Shown here one piece after another: positions 49,422 to 51,105 of a DNA stretch of 51,105 nucleotides. Location: the NCBI GenBank assembly GCA_937891085.1, contig CALAEY010000002.1, positions 1 to 51,105 of the forward strand, written 5' to 3'. This DNA comes from an uncultured Prevotellaceae bacterium (lineage in GTDB: Bacteria; Bacteroidota; Bacteroidia; Bacteroidales; Bacteroidaceae). Positions within the stretch are counted from its first letter, which is position 1; the number at the start of each line of letters is the position of its first letter. The notes below the pieces were generated by a model. It had not been told where the DNA came from and made no database searches. It saw only the letters and a list, made by a program, of their open reading frames with translations. The position numbers and the translations under genes were made by a program.

Positions 49422-50912
49422 ATGGCAGTAGAATTGAAAAACCTCACTAAACGCAGTGAGAACTATTCGCAATGGTACAACGAGCTCGTTGTAAAGGCCG
49501 ACCTTGCAGAGCAGTCGGCAGTTCGTGGTTGTATGGTCATCAAGCCTTACGGCTATGCTATCTGGGAGAAGATGCAGCATGAACTCGACCGCATGTTCAA
49601 GGGAACAGGGCATCAGAATGCCTACTTCCCCCTGCTGATTCCGAAGAGCTTCTTCGGACGCGAAGCAGAGCACGTGAAGGGCTTTGCCAAGGAGTGTGCT
49701 GTGGTGACACACTATCGTCTGCGTGAAGCAGAGGGTGGGGGCATCGAGGTAGATCCAGAGGCTAAGCTCGAAGAAGAACTCATCGTGCGCCCAACGTCAG
49801 AGACCATCATTTGGAACACTTATAAGAACTGGATCAAGAGCTATCGCGATCTGCCTATCCTGTGCAACCAGTGGGCCAACGTGATGCGCTGGGAGATGCG
49901 TACCCGCCTGTTCCTGCGTACCGCTGAGTTCCTTTGGCAAGAGGGCCACACGGCTCATGCCACTGAGGAAGAGGCCGTTGCAGAGGCTCAGAAGATGCTG
50001 AATGTGTATGCCGACTTCGCAGAAAACTATATGGCAGTGCCAGTCATCAAGGGTGTAAAGAGCGAGACAGAGCGCTTCGCAGGTGCTAAGGATACCTACA
50101 CCATCGAGGCTATGATGCAGGATGGCAAGGCGCTGCAGAGCGGAACCAGCCACTTCTTGGGACAGAACTTCGCCAAGAGTTTCGACGTGCAGTTCATCGA
50201 CAAGAACAATCAGTTGCAGTATGTATGGGCCACTTCTTGGGGCGTTTCTACCCGCTTGATGGGTGCCCTCATCATGACACACTCTGATGACAACGGTTTG
50301 GTGCTGCCTCCGAAACTGGCTCCTATTCAGGTGGTTATCGTTCCTATCTATAAGGGTGACGACCAACTGAAGCAGATTGATGCCAAAGTTGAGGGCATCG
50401 TGAATAAGCTGCGTGCTATGGGCATCAGCGTGAAGTATGACAATGCAGACAACAAGCGTCCAGGCTTCAAGTTCGCTGACTATGAAGTGAAGGGTGTGCC
50501 AGTGCGTCTCGTGATGGGTGGTCGTGACCTTGAGAACAACACCATCGAGGTGATGCGTCGTGATACGCTGGAGAAGGAAACCCGTAGCTGCGACGGCATA
50601 GAGGAGTATGTGAAGCAGCTTCTCGATGACATTCAGCAGAATGTCTATCAGAAGGCCCTGAACTATCGTAATGCCCGCATCACCAGCGTGGATACTTACG
50701 ATGAGTTCAAGCAGAAGATTGAGGAAGGTGGTTTCATCATGGCTCACTGGGATGGAACTCCAGAGACAGAGGCCAAGATCAAGGAAGAAACCAAGGCGAC
50801 TATTCGCTGCGTGCCTTTCGACACTTATGTAGAGGGCGACAAGGAACCAGGCAAGTGCATGGTGACAGGCAAGTCTTCTAAGTGCCGCGTACTCTTTGCA
50901 AGAGCTTACTAA
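49422..50912 (+). CDS. proS: Prolyl-tRNA synthetase (archaeal/eukaryote-like type)
   Basis: The 496-residue class II synthetase charges tRNA-Pro with proline. Class II motif 2 and its loop are clear (RPTSETIIWNTYKNWIKSYRDLPILCNQWANVMRWEMRTRLFLRTAEFLWQEGHTAHAT), and the motif 3 region lies in WATSWGVSTRLMGALIMTHSDDNGLVLPP. It lacks the large editing insertion of the E. coli type and has the anticodon-binding domain plus a C-terminal zinc-domain-like tail ending in FARAY. It therefore belongs to the archaeal/eukaryote-like form found in Bacteroidetes. A strong terminator follows. Confidence 0.96.
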   Translation: MAVELKNLTKRSENYSQWYNELVVKADLAEQSAVRGCMVIKPYGYAIWEKMQHELDRMFKGTGHQNAYFPLLIPKSFFGREAEHVKGFAKECAVVTHYRLREAEGGGIEVDPEAKLEEELIVRPTSETIIWNTYKNWIKSYRDLPILCNQWANVMRWEMRTRLFLRTAEFLWQEGHTAHATEEEAVAEAQKMLNVYADFAENYMAVPVIKGVKSETERFAGAKDTYTIEAMMQDGKALQSGTSHFLGQNFAKSFDVQFIDKNNQLQYVWATSWGVSTRLMGALIMTHSDDNGLVLPPKLAPIQVVIVPIYKGDDQLKQIDAKVEGIVNKLRAMGISVKYDNADNKRPGFKFADYEVKGVPVRLVMGGRDLENNTIEVMRRDTLEKETRSCDGIEEYVKQLLDDIQQNVYQKALNYRNARITSVDTYDEFKQKIEEGGFIMAHWDGTPETEAKIKEETKATIRCVPFDTYVEGDKEPGKCMVTGKSSKCRVLFARAY

Positions 50913-50938
50913 GTTATTGTAAACAAGTCATAGAACTC

Positions 50939-50975
50939 AGGCTTGATGGCAGCTCGCTGTGATCAAGCCTTTTTT
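50939..50975 (+). terminator. Terminator after proS
   Basis: AGGCTTGAT (50939-50947) pairs with ATCAAGCCT (50962-50970), followed by a T run. Confidence 0.85.
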
Positions 50976-51004
50976 AATCTGTGTGGTGATAAGTTCCTAA
51001 AAGC

Positions 51005-51035
51005 TTGTGTACCTCGGAAAAAGTGACTACCTTTG
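51005..51035 (+). promoter_or_regulatory. Promoter of the gene at the window end
   Basis: TTG (51005-51007) and TACCTTTG (51028-51035) are spaced by 20 nt; the ATG at 51053 follows. Confidence 0.6.
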
Positions 51036-51052
51036 CGGCAAAATCATAATTT

Positions 51053-51105
51053 ATGCTGCTCAGTCAATTCGAATATCGTTTTCCTACAGAGGACAGTTGT
51101 ATAGA
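51053..51105 (+). CDS. Start of a truncated gene, possibly an IS1595-type transposase
   Basis: Only 17 codons are visible before the window ends (MLLSQFEYRFPTEDSCI). The sequence 'F-x-x-RFPTEDSCI' resembles the N-terminus of IS1595-family transposases, which usually begins with 'F-PTE-x-C-I-x-YL' before a zinc ribbon. With so few residues this is only a suggestion; no inverted repeat was identified. Confidence 0.35.
   Translation, partial: MLLSQFEYRFPTEDSCI

Noticed and set aside
1..51105. tRNA or rRNA genes
   Set aside because: None was recognised in the intergenic regions on either strand by eye; a dedicated tRNA search would be needed to exclude them fully.

Overview
The window looks like a chromosomal segment of a Bacteroidales species, most likely Prevotella or a close relative. 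Three things point there. Many genes are preceded by the Bacteroidetes promoter element TAnnTTTG, several with a TTG box exactly 19 nt upstream. Shine-Dalgarno sequences are nearly absent. The gene families are typical of the group: PHB-depolymerase-like esterases, GH115 and GH3 hydrolases, CarboxypepD_reg/OMP_b-brl_3 receptors, a periplasmic tricorn-like protease and DUF4468. No rRNA, tRNA or CRISPR array was seen.

Layout. 1-5 kb is a redox group: the end of a polyferredoxin, a Tat-exported aldo/keto reductase with its own Fe-S domain, an AraC regulator, a lipoprotein flavodoxin and an SDR. 5-8.7 kb holds a TonB-dependent receptor, glycerate kinase and a broken SGNH hydrolase. 8.9-13.4 kb holds a PPOX-fold protein and a TolC/HlyD/EmrB-type efflux operon on the minus strand. 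13.4-17.7 kb holds an outer-membrane protein remnant, an alpha/beta hydrolase, a PrsW-type protease, and a MurU-like nucleotidyltransferase beside an AmgK-like kinase fused to a RapZ C-terminal domain, suggesting cell-wall sugar recycling. 17.7-30 kb holds an outer-membrane receptor, an iron alcohol dehydrogenase, a tyrosine phenol-lyase-like enzyme, a tricorn-like protease, a SIMPL protein, a Tat metallophosphatase and RmuC. 30.5-36.8 kb holds two translationally coupled esterases facing a GH115 alpha-glucuronidase; with the GH3 enzyme at 43.9 kb these suggest breakdown of decorated xylan. 37.3-39 kb is umuDC. 39-46 kb holds a DUF4468 protein, a FadL porin, a Lys/Ala-rich exported protein, queC-queF and GH3. 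46-51 kb holds a patatin/beta-barrel protein coupled to a methyltransferase, proS, and the first codons of a probable transposase.

The most unusual element is a cobalamin riboswitch on the minus strand at about 30.29-30.47 kb. It has its own near-perfect promoter and is followed within about 360 nt by a U-rich terminator. No ordinary gene lies between them, only two tiny ORFs overlapping at GTGA. It looks like a self-contained, B12-responsive small RNA or leader-peptide unit. Other noteworthy points are a family of locus-specific short tandem repeats arranged as inverted pairs in many gene junctions, a 198-bp element with 21-bp perfect inverted ends, an esterase fused to a GDPD domain that has lost its catalytic residues, and two gene remnants.
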